Positions 8,122 through 17,923 of a stretch of DNA of 64,000 nt are shown here, one piece after another. A program made the position numbers and the translations under genes. The stretch comes from Epibacterium ulvae (GTDB lineage: Bacteria > Pseudomonadota > Alphaproteobacteria > Rhodobacterales > Rhodobacteraceae): contig NZ_FMWG01000001.1 of assembly GCF_900102795.1 (NCBI RefSeq), forward strand, positions 458,623-522,622, in the 5' to 3' direction. Each line of letters starts with the position of its first letter. Position 1 is the first letter of the stretch. Below the pieces are notes generated by a model. The model was not told the origin of the DNA and searched no databases. It worked only from the letters and a program-made list of their open reading frames with translations.

Positions 8122-10407
8122 ATGAGCCGCTTTGCTGCCCCCATTGCCGAACAAATCTGGGATATGAAATACCGCTTTAAGAATGCGGATGGATCTCCGA
8201 TTGATGTGACCGTAGAGGACAGTTGGCGCCGGATTGCGCGCGATCTGGCACGTGCAGAAAAAGATCCTGCAGCTTGGGAAGTGAAATTTTATGAGGCGCT
8301 GGAGGATTTTAAATATCTTCCTGCCGGACGGATTACAGCAGGTGCGGGCACCGCGCGGCAGGTGACGCTGTTTAACTGTTTTGTGATGGGCACAGTTCCC
8401 GACAGCATGTCTGGCATTTTTGATATGTTAAAAGAAGCCGCGCTGACCATGCAGCAGGGCGGCGGTATTGGGTATGATTTCTCAACCATCCGCCCACGTG
8501 GGGCTGATGTAAAAGGTGTTGCTGCAGATGCCTCTGGTCCATTGTCCTTTATGGACGTGTGGGATGCGATGTGCCGCACGATTATGTCAGCCGGGTCACG
8601 CCGGGGCGCGATGATGGCGACCATGCGGTGTGATCATCCGGATGTAGAAGATTTTATCACTGCAAAAGCGGATTCAGCGCGCCTGCGCATGTTTAACATG
8701 TCCGTGCTTATCACCGATCCATTTATGGAAGCGGTGAAAGCAGATGGATCATGGGAATTAGTCTTTGACGGCAAAGTGTATCAGACCGTTCAGGCACGTG
8801 ACCTGTGGAATAAGATCATGCAGGCGACGTATGACTATGCCGAGCCTGGGGTGATCTTTATTGACCGCATCAATAAATCCAACAACCTGAATTACGTAGA
8901 GCAGATCGCAGCGACCAACCCGTGTGGTGAGCAACCTTTGCCACCTTATGGGGCGTGTTTGCTTGGCTCGGTTAATCTGGCGCGTTTGGTAACAAATCCT
9001 TTTGAAACCAATGCAGAGCTTGACCCCGAAGCGCTTAAAGAACTCGTTGGCACGGCTGTGCGGATGATGGACAATGTGGTAGATGTTTCCAAATTCCCAT
9101 TAGATGCGCAAGCACAGGAAGCGAAGAACAAACGCCGGATTGGTCTGGGAGTTACCGGGCTGGCAGATGCGTTGCTGATGCTGGGTCTGAGATATGGTTC
9201 TGACGAGGCGGCGCGTCAAACCGACCGCTGGTTGCACGCGATCGCGCGCGCCGCATATCTGGCGTCGGTGGATTTGGCAAAAGAAAAAGGCGCGTTCCCT
9301 TTGTTCGATGCTGAGGCATATCTGGCCTCAGGCAATATGATGAATATGGACGAGGATGTGCGCAATGCCATCCGTGAGAATGGCATTCGCAATGCCTTGC
9401 TGACCTCGATTGCACCAACGGGTACAATCTCATTATACGCTGGGAATGTCTCCTCCGGGATCGAGCCCGTCTTTGCATATGCTTATACGCGCAAGGTTTT
9501 ACAGAAAGACGGCAGCCGCACCGAAGAGGAGGTTGTCGACTATGCTGTTCAGCTCTGGCGCGATAAATTCGGCGAAAAAACCTTGCCCGAGTATTTTGTG
9601 AATGCGCAAACCTTGGCGCCCAGCGATCATGTGAAAATGCAAGCAGCAGCGCAGAAATGGATCGACTCGTCGATTTCAAAAACCATTAACTGTCCCGAGG
9701 ATATCTCATTTGATGATTTCAAAGATGTCTATATGCAGGCTTGGGATCAGGGATGTAAGGGGTGCACCACTTATCGCCCTAATGATGTGACGGGATCGGT
9801 CTTGTCGGTTTCTGAAAGCTCAGAAAAAGCGCCGGGTGAAGGTGCGGAAGCCCCCCAAGCGACAACAGGCGCAGATGTGGTCTATATGTCAGATCCACTG
9901 GATCGGCCACAGTCTTTGGAAGGCTCTACCTACAAGTTGAAGTGGCCAGATTCTGAGCATGCGATCTACTTGACAATCAATGATATTATAATTGGTGGAC
10001 ACCGCCGCCCGTTCGAAGTGTTTATCAACTCCAAAAATATGGAGCACTATGCTTGGACGCTTGCTCTAACCCGGATGATCTCAGCCGTGTTCCGTCGCGG
10101 CGGCGATGTGTCTTTTGTGGTAGAAGAGCTGAAAGCCGTGTTCGACCCTCGTGGCGGTGCCTGGGTTCAGGGCAAATACATTCCATCCATTCTTGCTGCG
10201 ATCGGTGGTGTGATTGAGACTCATATGGTGAAAACGGGATTTATCGAAGGGGAAGGTATGGGATTGAAGTCCGACCCTAAGGCGGAAGTCGTAAATCTTA
10301 CAGAAGCCCCTCGTGGTAAGGCTTGCCCATCTTGCGGCGAATACAGTTTGCAAATGGTTGAAGGATGTATGACCTGCACAAGTTGTGGTTTTTCCAAGTG
10401 TGGCTAG
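8122..10407 (+). CDS. nrdJ: Adenosylcobalamin-dependent (class II) ribonucleoside-diphosphate reductase
   Basis: A 761-aa class II reductase that makes deoxyribonucleotides with coenzyme B12. It shows NCFVMGTVPDS near the first active-site cysteine, the loop with NPCGEQPLPPYGACLLGSVNL, and the glycine-rich QQGGGIGYDFS. A C-terminal cysteine-rich tail (CPSCG...CMTCTSCGFSKCG) is typical of the long NrdJ form. The frame stays open back to 8002, but the ATG at 8122 (MSRFAAPIAEQIWDMKY) matches family starts and has AAGGA upstream. Paired NrdR-like boxes precede it. A Tn7-like transposon end begins 26 bp after its stop codon, so the 3' end of nrdJ may be the attachment site. Confidence 0.95.
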   Translation: MSRFAAPIAEQIWDMKYRFKNADGSPIDVTVEDSWRRIARDLARAEKDPAAWEVKFYEALEDFKYLPAGRITAGAGTARQVTLFNCFVMGTVPDSMSGIFDMLKEAALTMQQGGGIGYDFSTIRPRGADVKGVAADASGPLSFMDVWDAMCRTIMSAGSRRGAMMATMRCDHPDVEDFITAKADSARLRMFNMSVLITDPFMEAVKADGSWELVFDGKVYQTVQARDLWNKIMQATYDYAEPGVIFIDRINKSNNLNYVEQIAATNPCGEQPLPPYGACLLGSVNLARLVTNPFETNAELDPEALKELVGTAVRMMDNVVDVSKFPLDAQAQEAKNKRRIGLGVTGLADALLMLGLRYGSDEAARQTDRWLHAIARAAYLASVDLAKEKGAFPLFDAEAYLASGNMMNMDEDVRNAIRENGIRNALLTSIAPTGTISLYAGNVSSGIEPVFAYAYTRKVLQKDGSRTEEEVVDYAVQLWRDKFGEKTLPEYFVNAQTLAPSDHVKMQAAAQKWIDSSISKTINCPEDISFDDFKDVYMQAWDQGCKGCTTYRPNDVTGSVLSVSESSEKAPGEGAEAPQATTGADVVYMSDPLDRPQSLEGSTYKLKWPDSEHAIYLTINDIIIGGHRRPFEVFINSKNMEHYAWTLALTRMISAVFRRGGDVSFVVEELKAVFDPRGGAWVQGKYIPSILAAIGGVIETHMVKTGFIEGEGMGLKSDPKAEVVNLTEAPRGKACPSCGEYSLQMVEGCMTCTSCGFSKCG

Positions 10408-10433
10408 ATTTATGGGCCGTGTAGTTGTGTGTG

Positions 10434-10525
10434 TGGAACGACACATAAGGTGACACTTATTGACGCCGAGTTGCCACTTCTCGGCGTCAAACCTGCAATT
10501 TTTATGACAACCTTTTGCGTGCGCC
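10434..10525 (+). repeat. Transposon left end with TnsB-type binding repeats
   Basis: The terminal repeat TGGAACGACACATAAGG is followed by a series of related roughly 20-bp units: GACACATAAGGTGACACTT, then TGACGCCGAGTTGCCACTT, then GCGTCAAACCTGCAATTTT, then TGACAACCTTTTGCG. Units 2 and 3 also form an inverted pair (GACGCCGAG...CTCGGCGTC). Arrays like this are bound by TnsB in the Tn7 family. A copy with about 88% identity lies at 34598-34675. Confidence 0.75.
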
Positions 10526-10723
10526 ATCATTTGTATTGCAACTGGTGAAAAGTGAAAATTCGGTGCAGTTGCCGGTATGGCTTCCTATGTTGGATAAAAG
10601 CAAACTCGCACTCAAAACTTCGTTGCAGCAAGTTTTTTCCAATTTTGGCAAATATATGATGGAGATCAACATAAGATTGCATCACATTATATTTATTCAA
10701 TTTGAGGAATTGACGATCTAACA

Positions 10724-11521
10724 ATGAATGAGTTTGACGAGTTACCCCCGCTCCGTAAGACAACCATATCAGGTCGTGTTCAAGTCCGACGTGCACGTAC
10801 CGTCGAGCAAATCCAACGCGCAAAAAAGCACGGTTATGCTAATCTCTTGGAACGGGTGGAGATCAATGACAGATCTTCTCCTGACTACGTTGTGTCTGAA
10901 GTTCTCGTCTTCTTGATGAGGGAAACCAAGACGCACAACAACCGCGCTCTTTTTGACAAGCTCTTTTTCGTTCTGTGGCAACGCATTAAACGGTCCTTCC
11001 CGTGGTACATCCCCGGTCAGGATGGCACAGATGATTCAAGCCAGCTTCAAATGGAAGACATGGTCTTAGATAGCTTGGGAGCCCTGATTGCGAGTGATCA
11101 GGCTGACTATGATGAAGACTTAGACTATTATGAAGTCAGTTTTGACCAGGCCATAAAGTTTGATCGGATAGATGCATGGCGTTCGGTCATGGGTAACGCC
11201 GCAAAGCGTGTTTCAATGACAACTGGTGATGAGGAAGAGCGTCTGACAGCCGAGGTAAAAACTGCACTCACAAAAATGGCGAGTGATGATTTTGTTGAAA
11301 ACGAAGAAAAAATTTACCTGAAAGAGTCATTGCGTGCGATTAGCCAACTCCCAGAGAAGGAAAGGGAGGTTATGCTGTACAAGATGAAGCAATACCCCAT
11401 TGAGTCGACTGACCCATCCATCATTTCAATTTCATCAATCCTGAAGTGTACGCCGAAGACTGTTCAAAATCGTCTCAAGTCAGCGCGCTCCAGAATTAAG
11501 AAGATGTTAGGGGAGGAATAA
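10724..11521 (+). CDS. Sigma-70-like RNA polymerase sigma factor (transposon cargo)
   Basis: A 265-aa protein. The C-terminal 65 residues look like sigma region 4: LRAISQLPEKEREVMLYKMK, a spacer, then a helix-turn-helix (ISSILKCTPKTVQNRLKSARSRIKKML). The middle (residues 70-150) is acidic and has no clear region 2 by eye, so it is a divergent sigma or sigma-like regulator. It is the first gene inside the transposon left end and overlaps the next gene by one base (TAATG). It may direct transcription of the cargo operon, which is inference. It could also be a phage-type sigma-like activator. Confidence 0.65.
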   Translation: MNEFDELPPLRKTTISGRVQVRRARTVEQIQRAKKHGYANLLERVEINDRSSPDYVVSEVLVFLMRETKTHNNRALFDKLFFVLWQRIKRSFPWYIPGQDGTDDSSQLQMEDMVLDSLGALIASDQADYDEDLDYYEVSFDQAIKFDRIDAWRSVMGNAAKRVSMTTGDEEERLTAEVKTALTKMASDDFVENEEKIYLKESLRAISQLPEKEREVMLYKMKQYPIESTDPSIISISSILKCTPKTVQNRLKSARSRIKKMLGEE

Positions 11522-12072
11522 TGATGCCCAAGAATCTTACAAAAGAGGATGTCCTGCGTTCGTTCTCCATTGAGGAAGATCAGTCCAAGGAAACGCTTGA
11601 TGCCTACCTTAAGCAATACCCTCAGTTCGCTTTGAATCTTATTGAGCTGTCGCTTGAGCTTGAGCTACTTGAGCCTCGATCATCCGACGCAGATGAAGGC
11701 GTTGAAACCAACCCAATAGACACATCACAGGTGAAAGCCGCTTTAAGCGGTGAAAATGCCAAAGGGATTGCAAAAGAGTTAGGATTCCCACGCGCTGTTG
11801 TCGCCGCATTTAGAGATAGAGTTTTTGCACCAGAAACGCTGCCTCAGTCGCTAGTGCGCCGAACCGCATCTGCTGCTTCAATCGGCAAAGCACAGCTTTT
11901 AGCTTATTTGTGCATGCCAACGCATATGCCTTCCGGTCTCTCAATGAAAGCGACGGGTAAGCCTGAGGAGATGGAGAAGATTTCATTTTCAGATTTTGTT
12001 GCGGACTTGGGTCTTGATGAGACGCAGAAGGCACGGCTCTACGACGGCGGTTACGACAATGGATCCAATTGA
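11521..12072 (+). CDS. Hypothetical protein coupled to the sigma-like gene
   Basis: This 183-aa, largely helical and acidic protein was not recognised. GGAGGA precedes two adjacent ATGs (11521 and 11524); the second has better spacing. No membrane segment or catalytic motif is visible. A segment around residues 70-110 (ALSGENAKGIAKELGFPRAVVAAFRDR) could form a helix-turn-helix. The stop overlaps the following helicase gene by 14 bp, so sigma-like factor, this protein and the helicase are probably one translationally coupled operon. Position suggests a partner or antagonist of the sigma-like protein, but nothing in the sequence proves it. Confidence 0.55.
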   Translation: MMPKNLTKEDVLRSFSIEEDQSKETLDAYLKQYPQFALNLIELSLELELLEPRSSDADEGVETNPIDTSQVKAALSGENAKGIAKELGFPRAVVAAFRDRVFAPETLPQSLVRRTASAASIGKAQLLAYLCMPTHMPSGLSMKATGKPEEMEKISFSDFVADLGLDETQKARLYDGGYDNGSN

Positions 12073-15000
12073 GCGGGGTAGACAACGCGCTGACGAGCTT
12101 CATAAAGAGATAGTTGCAACTGGCGTTGACCCATCTGACTTAATGGGCATCGCTCTAGCTGCTGTAGGCATTTGCGGAAAATACGATGTTGAAGTTCAAA
12201 AGGCCAAGCCGGGGAGCGCTCCTTTAAAGGGATGTCACGCTTACCTCGACACGGACCTTGCTGTACTTGTCTATGCCGAAACAGGTGACACTTTTCTTGA
12301 TGCATTTCATGTTGCTCATGAGGTTGGCCACTTGGAATTTGGAGGCCAAGTCCACACTGACACCGAAATCGAACCGGACCCTCTACGGCCGACAGAGGTA
12401 GCTTCTGTTGGCGTTGAACGTGTTGTTGATTACGGTCGCCGGCAACGGCGCGAAGTCCAAATGGATCTGTTTGCGCGCGAGCTACTATTTCCAAGGTCAC
12501 TTGCTAGGACGATGCACCTAAATGATCTAAAATCGGCGTCTAGTATTTCAGCAGAACTGGGCATTCCATTTGCGGTCACCGCAATGCAGATCATGGATGC
12601 TATTTTGCTGCCGGTGCGACCTCCGTTCGTAGCGAAAGCACCGACACCCAAGCCCCTCAACGACGTTCAAACCAGGGCCGCAGAACATCGCGGGTCACCT
12701 TTCTTACTTGAAGCAGGTCCGGGGACCGGAAAAACACAAACTCTGGTTGGCCGGATCACGTCATTGCGCGATGAAGGTGCAGACCCCGAACGGCTGCTTG
12801 TACTGACCTATTCCAACAAAGCTGCCGGAGAAATGTTGGAACGCATCACCTCAGCATGGCCGGAGGCCGCAGGCAAGATGTGGGTAGGCACGTTTCATTC
12901 GTTTGGTTTGGACTTGATCCGTCGTTTCTACGACAAGTTGGGATTGCCGGACAATCCCGTGATGATGGATCAAACTGAAGCGATTGAGCTTCTTGAAATT
13001 GAATATGCACATCTAGATTTGACCCGTTTTCGCGACCTTTGGGATCCCACAGACAAACTACGTTCCATTTTATCAGCCATTTCACGTGCAAAGGACGAGG
13101 TTGTTGATGCTCAGAAGTACGCTAATTTAGCAACTGCGATGGTGGATGAGATTGATCCGTCGGACGAAGTTCGTAAAAAGTCAGCACTTATTTGCGAAGA
13201 AGTAGCAAAGGTCTACGAGGTCTACGAGCGTCTCAAAAAACAGCGCAACAAGCTAGATTTTGGGGATCTGGTGGCACTACCGGTAGGCCTGTTTGAAAGT
13301 GACCCAATCGCACGCAGCCTGATTCAATCTGAATATGACCACGTCTTGGTCGATGAATATCAGGACGTAAACCGGGCTAGCGTTCGCTTGCTAAAAGCAG
13401 TTGTTGGAAACGGGGAGAACTTGTGGGTTGTGGGTGATGCGAAACAATCGATCTACAGATTTCGAGGTGCGTCATCGTACAATTTGATAAGATTCGATAC
13501 GGAAGATTTTCCCAACGGAGCACGTGCAGAGCTAACGACGAACTATCGATCAAGCGATGAGATCTGCAAGGCATTCGAAACCTTTGCCCGCTCTGGAATG
13601 CGCAATGCTCCGGCATCATTCAAGGTCGATGCGGCTCGTGGCGCGCTTAAATCAAAACCTCAGTTCATACGTGCACGTAACAAGGATGACGAGATCGAGG
13701 TCTTAGCGAAATCTATCCAGGCGGTTCATCAAACTGGTGTGCCTTACCAAGATCAAGCAGTCCTGTGCAAAGGAAACGAACGATTGGCAGCTCTCGCTGC
13801 TGGCCTGGAGGAACGGGGGATTCCCGCCCTCTTCCTTGGGCCATTGTTTGAACGCGATGAAATACGAGAATTAATGTCACTGCTCTCGCTCGCGGTTGAG
13901 GCACGACCCATGGGTTTGGTCAAAGTAGCCTGCATGAAATCGTTCGAAATGGAACTTAATGATGTTGAGATGATCGTTTTAGCGATGCGGGAGGCAAGCA
14001 TTGATCGTTTAGGTTTGTGGCCTGAGTTTGATACGACCAACTTGGCACTTTCCTCTACCGGCCGCGTTGGCTTCGAACGGCTTCAAGCAGTTTTCAAAGA
14101 TATAGGGCCTGCGACAGATCCTTGGGACCTTCTGACCAGGGTTCTTCTAGATGACACGCATCACCTTGCTGATCTGGCCAAAGGAACCACTGCTTCGAAT
14201 AGGAATGCATCAATTGCCATTTGGCAATTCATGAACTTTCTGCGGACCTTTCCGAGAGAGGGGGATGGATATCCCATCCAGAGATTGATGAACCATGTTC
14301 GACGCATCGCGTTGTTGGCCGATGACCGTGATTTACGGCAGTTACCAGATGCGGCGCAGGAGGTAGATGCGGTACGCCTGATGACCATGCATGGCAGCAA
14401 AGGATTAGAGTTCCCTGTAGTCCATGTTCCAAGCCTGACAAAGGACTCGATCCCAATTGGGTTTAGCGGATTTACCAAGCCGCTAGACCCACCAGATGGT
14501 ATGATCGAGGGAGTTGCTGGTCCGGGGATCGATGCCTTGCGAGAAGGGCATGAAGAAGAACAAGAATGTTTGTTTTTTGTTGCGATGTCTCGCGCCGAAG
14601 ACCAACTCTATCTTTATGCGGCGACTGAAACGATCGCGAAAGGCAATACTTCCGGGCGAAACCGACCTTCTTCTCCATTCGTGTCTCTGCTTGGCGACAC
14701 TATTGAAACACCGCCTGTCGATGGAACAACTGCTCGAACATCGAGAAACGCTAGCCCAATTGGGGTAAATTTTGATGCACCATTGGAATTGTATCCTGCG
14801 ATTCCAGATCAATATATGGCTTGCCCGAGGAAGGTCTTCTATACTCACATCATGAAGCTGGGTGGGCGGCGGCGAGAAACACCGTTCATGCTCATGCATA
14901 ACACTGTCCAAAAATTTGTAGATACGGTCAAAACCATGCATGGGACTGCTCTTGCTTGGGCAAATGTAGCAGGCCACTTTGAACAGGCATGGGTCGAAGA

Positions 15001-15505
15001 AGGTCCGACAGAGAACCCGTACTGCAACGACTACAAATCGATTGCCCATGATCTGTGTCAGTTCTTCATTGCTAACCATGCAGGATTGCAAGGTGTGGAA
15101 CCGCCCAAGTTGGAATACCACTTTGGCGATTGTTACGTCGTTTTGCGCCCTGACGAAGCACATACCATTTCATCCCCGTCAAAGACTCTGAGACGAATCA
15201 GGACAGGTCGTATGCAGCGTAAGCCGCTCGACAATCTTGAAATTTGTATGTTGTTTCTGGCATCAGAGATTGACCCAAGTATCTCCGGAGCCGAGATGTT
15301 GTTTCTAACAAGCCACGATCTTTTTCCAGTGGAACTCAAAACTCAGATGGCTAAGAACCGGGTTTCCAAATTGCACGGCTTAGGTAAGGCTTTCCATCAA
15401 GGTAGGTTTGAGACCAACCCAGATGATCGCTGCCCAAACTGCTCAAACTACTTTGTCTGCGGTAAATTACCGGCCGGTACGGTGCGTAAAAAAAATCTTA
15501 ATTAA
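12059..15505 (+). CDS. ImmA/IrrE metallopeptidase - UvrD/AddA helicase - Fe-S nuclease-like fusion
   Basis: A 1148-aa fusion. Residues 1-190 hold an ImmA/IrrE-type zinc peptidase domain with HEVGH at 87-91. Residues 200-880 form a superfamily 1 UvrD-type helicase: Q motif LNDVQTRAA, Walker A AGPGTGKT at 219-226, Walker B DEYQD at 432-436, then GDAKQSIYRFRGA, and motif V/VI near RLMTMHGSKGLEF and FVAMSRAEDQLYL. The last 230 residues carry Cys922 and C1125-x2-C1128-x5-C1134, the spacing of the 4Fe-4S cluster in AddB/Cas4-type PD-(D/E)xK nucleases. The catalytic nuclease acids are not clear. The start is set at ATG 12059, inside the previous gene. It probably unwinds and processes DNA in a defence role, which is inference. 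Confidence 0.82.
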   Translation: MDPIERGRQRADELHKEIVATGVDPSDLMGIALAAVGICGKYDVEVQKAKPGSAPLKGCHAYLDTDLAVLVYAETGDTFLDAFHVAHEVGHLEFGGQVHTDTEIEPDPLRPTEVASVGVERVVDYGRRQRREVQMDLFARELLFPRSLARTMHLNDLKSASSISAELGIPFAVTAMQIMDAILLPVRPPFVAKAPTPKPLNDVQTRAAEHRGSPFLLEAGPGTGKTQTLVGRITSLRDEGADPERLLVLTYSNKAAGEMLERITSAWPEAAGKMWVGTFHSFGLDLIRRFYDKLGLPDNPVMMDQTEAIELLEIEYAHLDLTRFRDLWDPTDKLRSILSAISRAKDEVVDAQKYANLATAMVDEIDPSDEVRKKSALICEEVAKVYEVYERLKKQRNKLDFGDLVALPVGLFESDPIARSLIQSEYDHVLVDEYQDVNRASVRLLKAVVGNGENLWVVGDAKQSIYRFRGASSYNLIRFDTEDFPNGARAELTTNYRSSDEICKAFETFARSGMRNAPASFKVDAARGALKSKPQFIRARNKDDEIEVLAKSIQAVHQTGVPYQDQAVLCKGNERLAALAAGLEERGIPALFLGPLFERDEIRELMSLLSLAVEARPMGLVKVACMKSFEMELNDVEMIVLAMREASIDRLGLWPEFDTTNLALSSTGRVGFERLQAVFKDIGPATDPWDLLTRVLLDDTHHLADLAKGTTASNRNASIAIWQFMNFLRTFPREGDGYPIQRLMNHVRRIALLADDRDLRQLPDAAQEVDAVRLMTMHGSKGLEFPVVHVPSLTKDSIPIGFSGFTKPLDPPDGMIEGVAGPGIDALREGHEEEQECLFFVAMSRAEDQLYLYAATETIAKGNTSGRNRPSSPFVSLLGDTIETPPVDGTTARTSRNASPIGVNFDAPLELYPAIPDQYMACPRKVFYTHIMKLGGRRRETPFMLMHNTVQKFVDTVKTMHGTALAWANVAGHFEQAWVEEGPTENPYCNDYKSIAHDLCQFFIANHAGLQGVEPPKLEYHFGDCYVVLRPDEAHTISSPSKTLRRIRTGRMQRKPLDNLEICMLFLASEIDPSISGAEMLFLTSHDLFPVELKTQMAKNRVSKLHGLGKAFHQGRFETNPDDRCPNCSNYFVCGKLPAGTVRKKNLN

Positions 15506-15511
15506 TTTTTA

Positions 15512-15532
15512 CCGACTCTCAGAAATTGAGTC
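15512..15532. other. Hairpin between the helicase and the Ubl operon
   Basis: CGACTC (15512-15517) pairs with GAGTCG (15527-15532) across a 9-nt loop, in the 85-bp gap. There is no downstream T-run on the + strand, so it is a weak terminator at best. It may separate the helicase transcript from the ubiquitin-like cassette or act as a processing site. Confidence 0.35.
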
Positions 15533-15590
15533 GATTGACCCATTGCAAGCAGGGACAGGCAGTTCGTGCATAACATAAAGGGTCATTCAA

Positions 15591-16520
15591 ATGGCAGACG
15601 AAAACAACAATTCTCCAATCATGGAGTTCGACGATATCGGTGACGCTGTACGCGGTCATCGTCCTTTGCATAAGGCACGTAAGTACCGTGTTGATGTTGC
15701 AGACGAAACTTTGAAAACCACAAAGATCAAACTTGATGATCCTATCCCGCTGGGTCGTCAAATTTTGGAGGCTGTTGGGGCACATCCTGTAGAAGAACAT
15801 GGCTTAATCGCTGTCTTGGGCAATGGCGACTTTGAAGACATCAGCCTCGATGAGCCATTCGATCTTCGCGGGCGTGGCGCAGAAAAGGTCATCTACTTCA
15901 TGACCGACCGTAGCTTCAAATTCAAAATCGATCATCGTGACTTGGAATGGGGCAAATCGCTCATCAGTGGCTTCGTTCTCAAAAAATTGGCGTCTCTGCC
16001 CGCCGGGTACGATCTTTACATGGAAGTACCTGGAGGTAAGGGCCACGATGAATTGATCGAAGACTGCGCTGTTATCAACTTGGGTGAACGCGGCGTTGAA
16101 CGTTTCATCACCGTTATGGCGGAAACGACGGAGGGGCTTGAGCCCCTCCCACCCAAGGATCGCGAGTATCTTGAAGCAGAAGGGTTTTCGTATGAATTTC
16201 AAACTCACGGCGGGCAAGCTGGGGTTATCATCAAGGATTTTCCACTTCCAGAAAATGCCTATAACAATGATACCGCCGACTTGCTAATCCTATTGCCACG
16301 CGGTTATCCGGACGCCCGTCCAGATATGTTTTTTGTCGATCCATGGCTCAAGTTAAAGAAGACGGGCGCAGAGGCACGGTGCGCGAATGTACCACATGTC
16401 TTTGGTAATCGCACATGGCAACGCTGGTCGCGTCATAGCACAGCCTGGCGTCCAGGGATTGATGGTTTGCATACAATGGTGGCACGCGCTCGATGTGCGT
16501 TGGAGAAAGGCCATGTATAA
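15591..16520 (+). CDS. Tandem ubiquitin-like domains fused to a prokaryotic E2-like domain
   Basis: A 309-aa protein. Two successive beta-grasp ubiquitin-like repeats can be read at about residues 29-105 (RKYRVDVADETL ... EKVIYF) and 108-180 (FKFKIDHRDLEW ... ERFITV). The C-terminal 120 residues resemble the prokaryotic E2 family E fold (LLPRGYPDARPDMFFVDP, then PHVFGNRTWQRWSRHSTAWRPG). Cys264 in ARCANVPHVFG is the best candidate catalytic cysteine; a canonical HPN tract is absent. Because the Ubl repeats are internal, no free C-terminal glycine exists, so the protein must be cleaved or act as a scaffold. It is followed by the JAB-E1 gene with an overlapping start. Confidence 0.75.
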   Translation: MADENNNSPIMEFDDIGDAVRGHRPLHKARKYRVDVADETLKTTKIKLDDPIPLGRQILEAVGAHPVEEHGLIAVLGNGDFEDISLDEPFDLRGRGAEKVIYFMTDRSFKFKIDHRDLEWGKSLISGFVLKKLASLPAGYDLYMEVPGGKGHDELIEDCAVINLGERGVERFITVMAETTEGLEPLPPKDREYLEAEGFSYEFQTHGGQAGVIIKDFPLPENAYNNDTADLLILLPRGYPDARPDMFFVDPWLKLKKTGAEARCANVPHVFGNRTWQRWSRHSTAWRPGIDGLHTMVARARCALEKGHV

Positions 16521-17919
16521 ACTTGAATTGGATGCAGTCCTACAATCTGCTCATTTTGAACTGATCGAAAGGCTATTGGATACGTCTGATGGGTCAGAAG
16601 CTTCTGCGTATATGTTGTTTGGAAATTCAGAAATCACAGCCGACCCTTGGTCTGGAGCACCTCGTTTGCGTGTTGTGTCCCACAAATTTGTCCCAATCGC
16701 AGAAACAGAGAAAGTCAGCTCGTCAGCTCGTCATGTGACTTGGTCGACTGGCGGATTTATGCGCCTTCTATCTAAGGCCAAGTCGGAAGGTCTAATTCCA
16801 GCATTGGTTCATACCCATCCGCGTGGCGTGGCCCGTTTCTCAAGTCAGGATGACAAAAACGAGAAGGGCCTCGCTCGTACGGCGTTTGTTAAAGGTGTAA
16901 AAGGGCTTCTCAGCATCGTTATCGACGGAGGACATAGTATCGCAGTACGGTTATGGACCCCTGATGGCGGATGTCATGAAATCAAGCGCGTAACGTCTGT
17001 TGGGCCAAAAGTTCGATTTTTGACGAGCCTTTCACTCGATACGGCAGATAACCGAGTGCTGGATCGTCAGGCACGTTTGTTCGGCTCGTCCTTCAACGAT
17101 GTAATTAGTCAACTTCGCATAGGCGTGGTTGGAGCTGGCGCTACTGGTAGTGCTGTAGCGACGCTTTTGATCCGGTTAGGCTTTGGACGCGTCTTAGTCG
17201 TAGACAAGGATGTTCTAGAGCTGAGTAATCTAAATCGAGTTCATGGTGCACGCCGTTGCGATGTGCAGGCAGAACTCACCAAAGTAAAAAATATTGCACG
17301 TTTGGCGGCTGAAACTAACTTGGGTCCTAAAGTGATAGCGTTGCAATCATGGGCCGGTTCGCAAGAATCCCGTGATGCATTGAAGTCCTGTGATGTTGTA
17401 TTTGGTGCGACCGATGATCATTCGGGGCGGATATTCTTGAACCGTTTGGCACGCTTTTACAGCATTCCCTTGATCGATTTGGGGTTGCGCATGAAGCGCC
17501 ATGAGGATGGCCATGTTGACGTGTTTGGTCGCGTCACAACGTTTGTTGAAGGGCATCGGTGCTTGATGTGCCATGGGATAATTGATCCTCAAAAGGCAGC
17601 AGATGAAGCGCTTGAGCGCGATGACCCTGACAATTTTCATAAGCTAAAGGAAGAAGCTTACATCCTAGGTGGCGGGGATCCTTCACCTGCAGTTGTGACT
17701 TTTACCACAGAAGTGGCTTGCATGGCTGTAAATGAACTTGTCGCCGCGCTGACTTCGTTTCAGGGCCCACATGGTATGACCCCGCACAGGGTCCGCAGAT
17801 TTCATGCCCAAGACGATAGGTTCCCTTCTGCCTCGCCTAGTCCTGATTGTCCGATTTGCAGCCAAACCGATGTACTTGGTCGCGCAGACGTGGAGCCCTT
17901 TTTAGGGACAGTGGGGTAA
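16513..17919 (+). CDS. JAB/JAMM isopeptidase - E1-like (ThiF) activating enzyme fusion
   Basis: A 468-aa fusion. The N-terminal domain carries a JAMM metalloprotease motif: H100-T-H102-P and SxxD at about 110-114, with Glu29 or Glu40 as the likely acid. This domain would trim or remove Ubl tags. Residues 200-420 form a ThiF/E1 Rossmann domain (GVVGAGATGSAVA at 204-216, VDKDVLELSNLNR at 230-242) that would adenylate a Ubl C terminus. CxxC pairs at 350/353 and 446/449 probably bind zinc. The frame is open from 16387, but ATG 16513 has GGAGAAAGG upstream and overlaps the stop of the Ubl-E2 gene (ATGTATAA), so the two are coupled. Confidence 0.85.
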   Translation: MYKLELDAVLQSAHFELIERLLDTSDGSEASAYMLFGNSEITADPWSGAPRLRVVSHKFVPIAETEKVSSSARHVTWSTGGFMRLLSKAKSEGLIPALVHTHPRGVARFSSQDDKNEKGLARTAFVKGVKGLLSIVIDGGHSIAVRLWTPDGGCHEIKRVTSVGPKVRFLTSLSLDTADNRVLDRQARLFGSSFNDVISQLRIGVVGAGATGSAVATLLIRLGFGRVLVVDKDVLELSNLNRVHGARRCDVQAELTKVKNIARLAAETNLGPKVIALQSWAGSQESRDALKSCDVVFGATDDHSGRIFLNRLARFYSIPLIDLGLRMKRHEDGHVDVFGRVTTFVEGHRCLMCHGIIDPQKAADEALERDDPDNFHKLKEEAYILGGGDPSPAVVTFTTEVACMAVNELVAALTSFQGPHGMTPHRVRRFHAQDDRFPSASPSPDCPICSQTDVLGRADVEPFLGTVG

Positions 17920-17923
17920 GACC

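Noticed and set aside
10421..10433. GTAGTTGTG as a 9-bp target duplication
   Set aside because: The distance to the two transposon ends differs (4 and 2 bp), so it is not a clean duplication; it is kept only as an observation.
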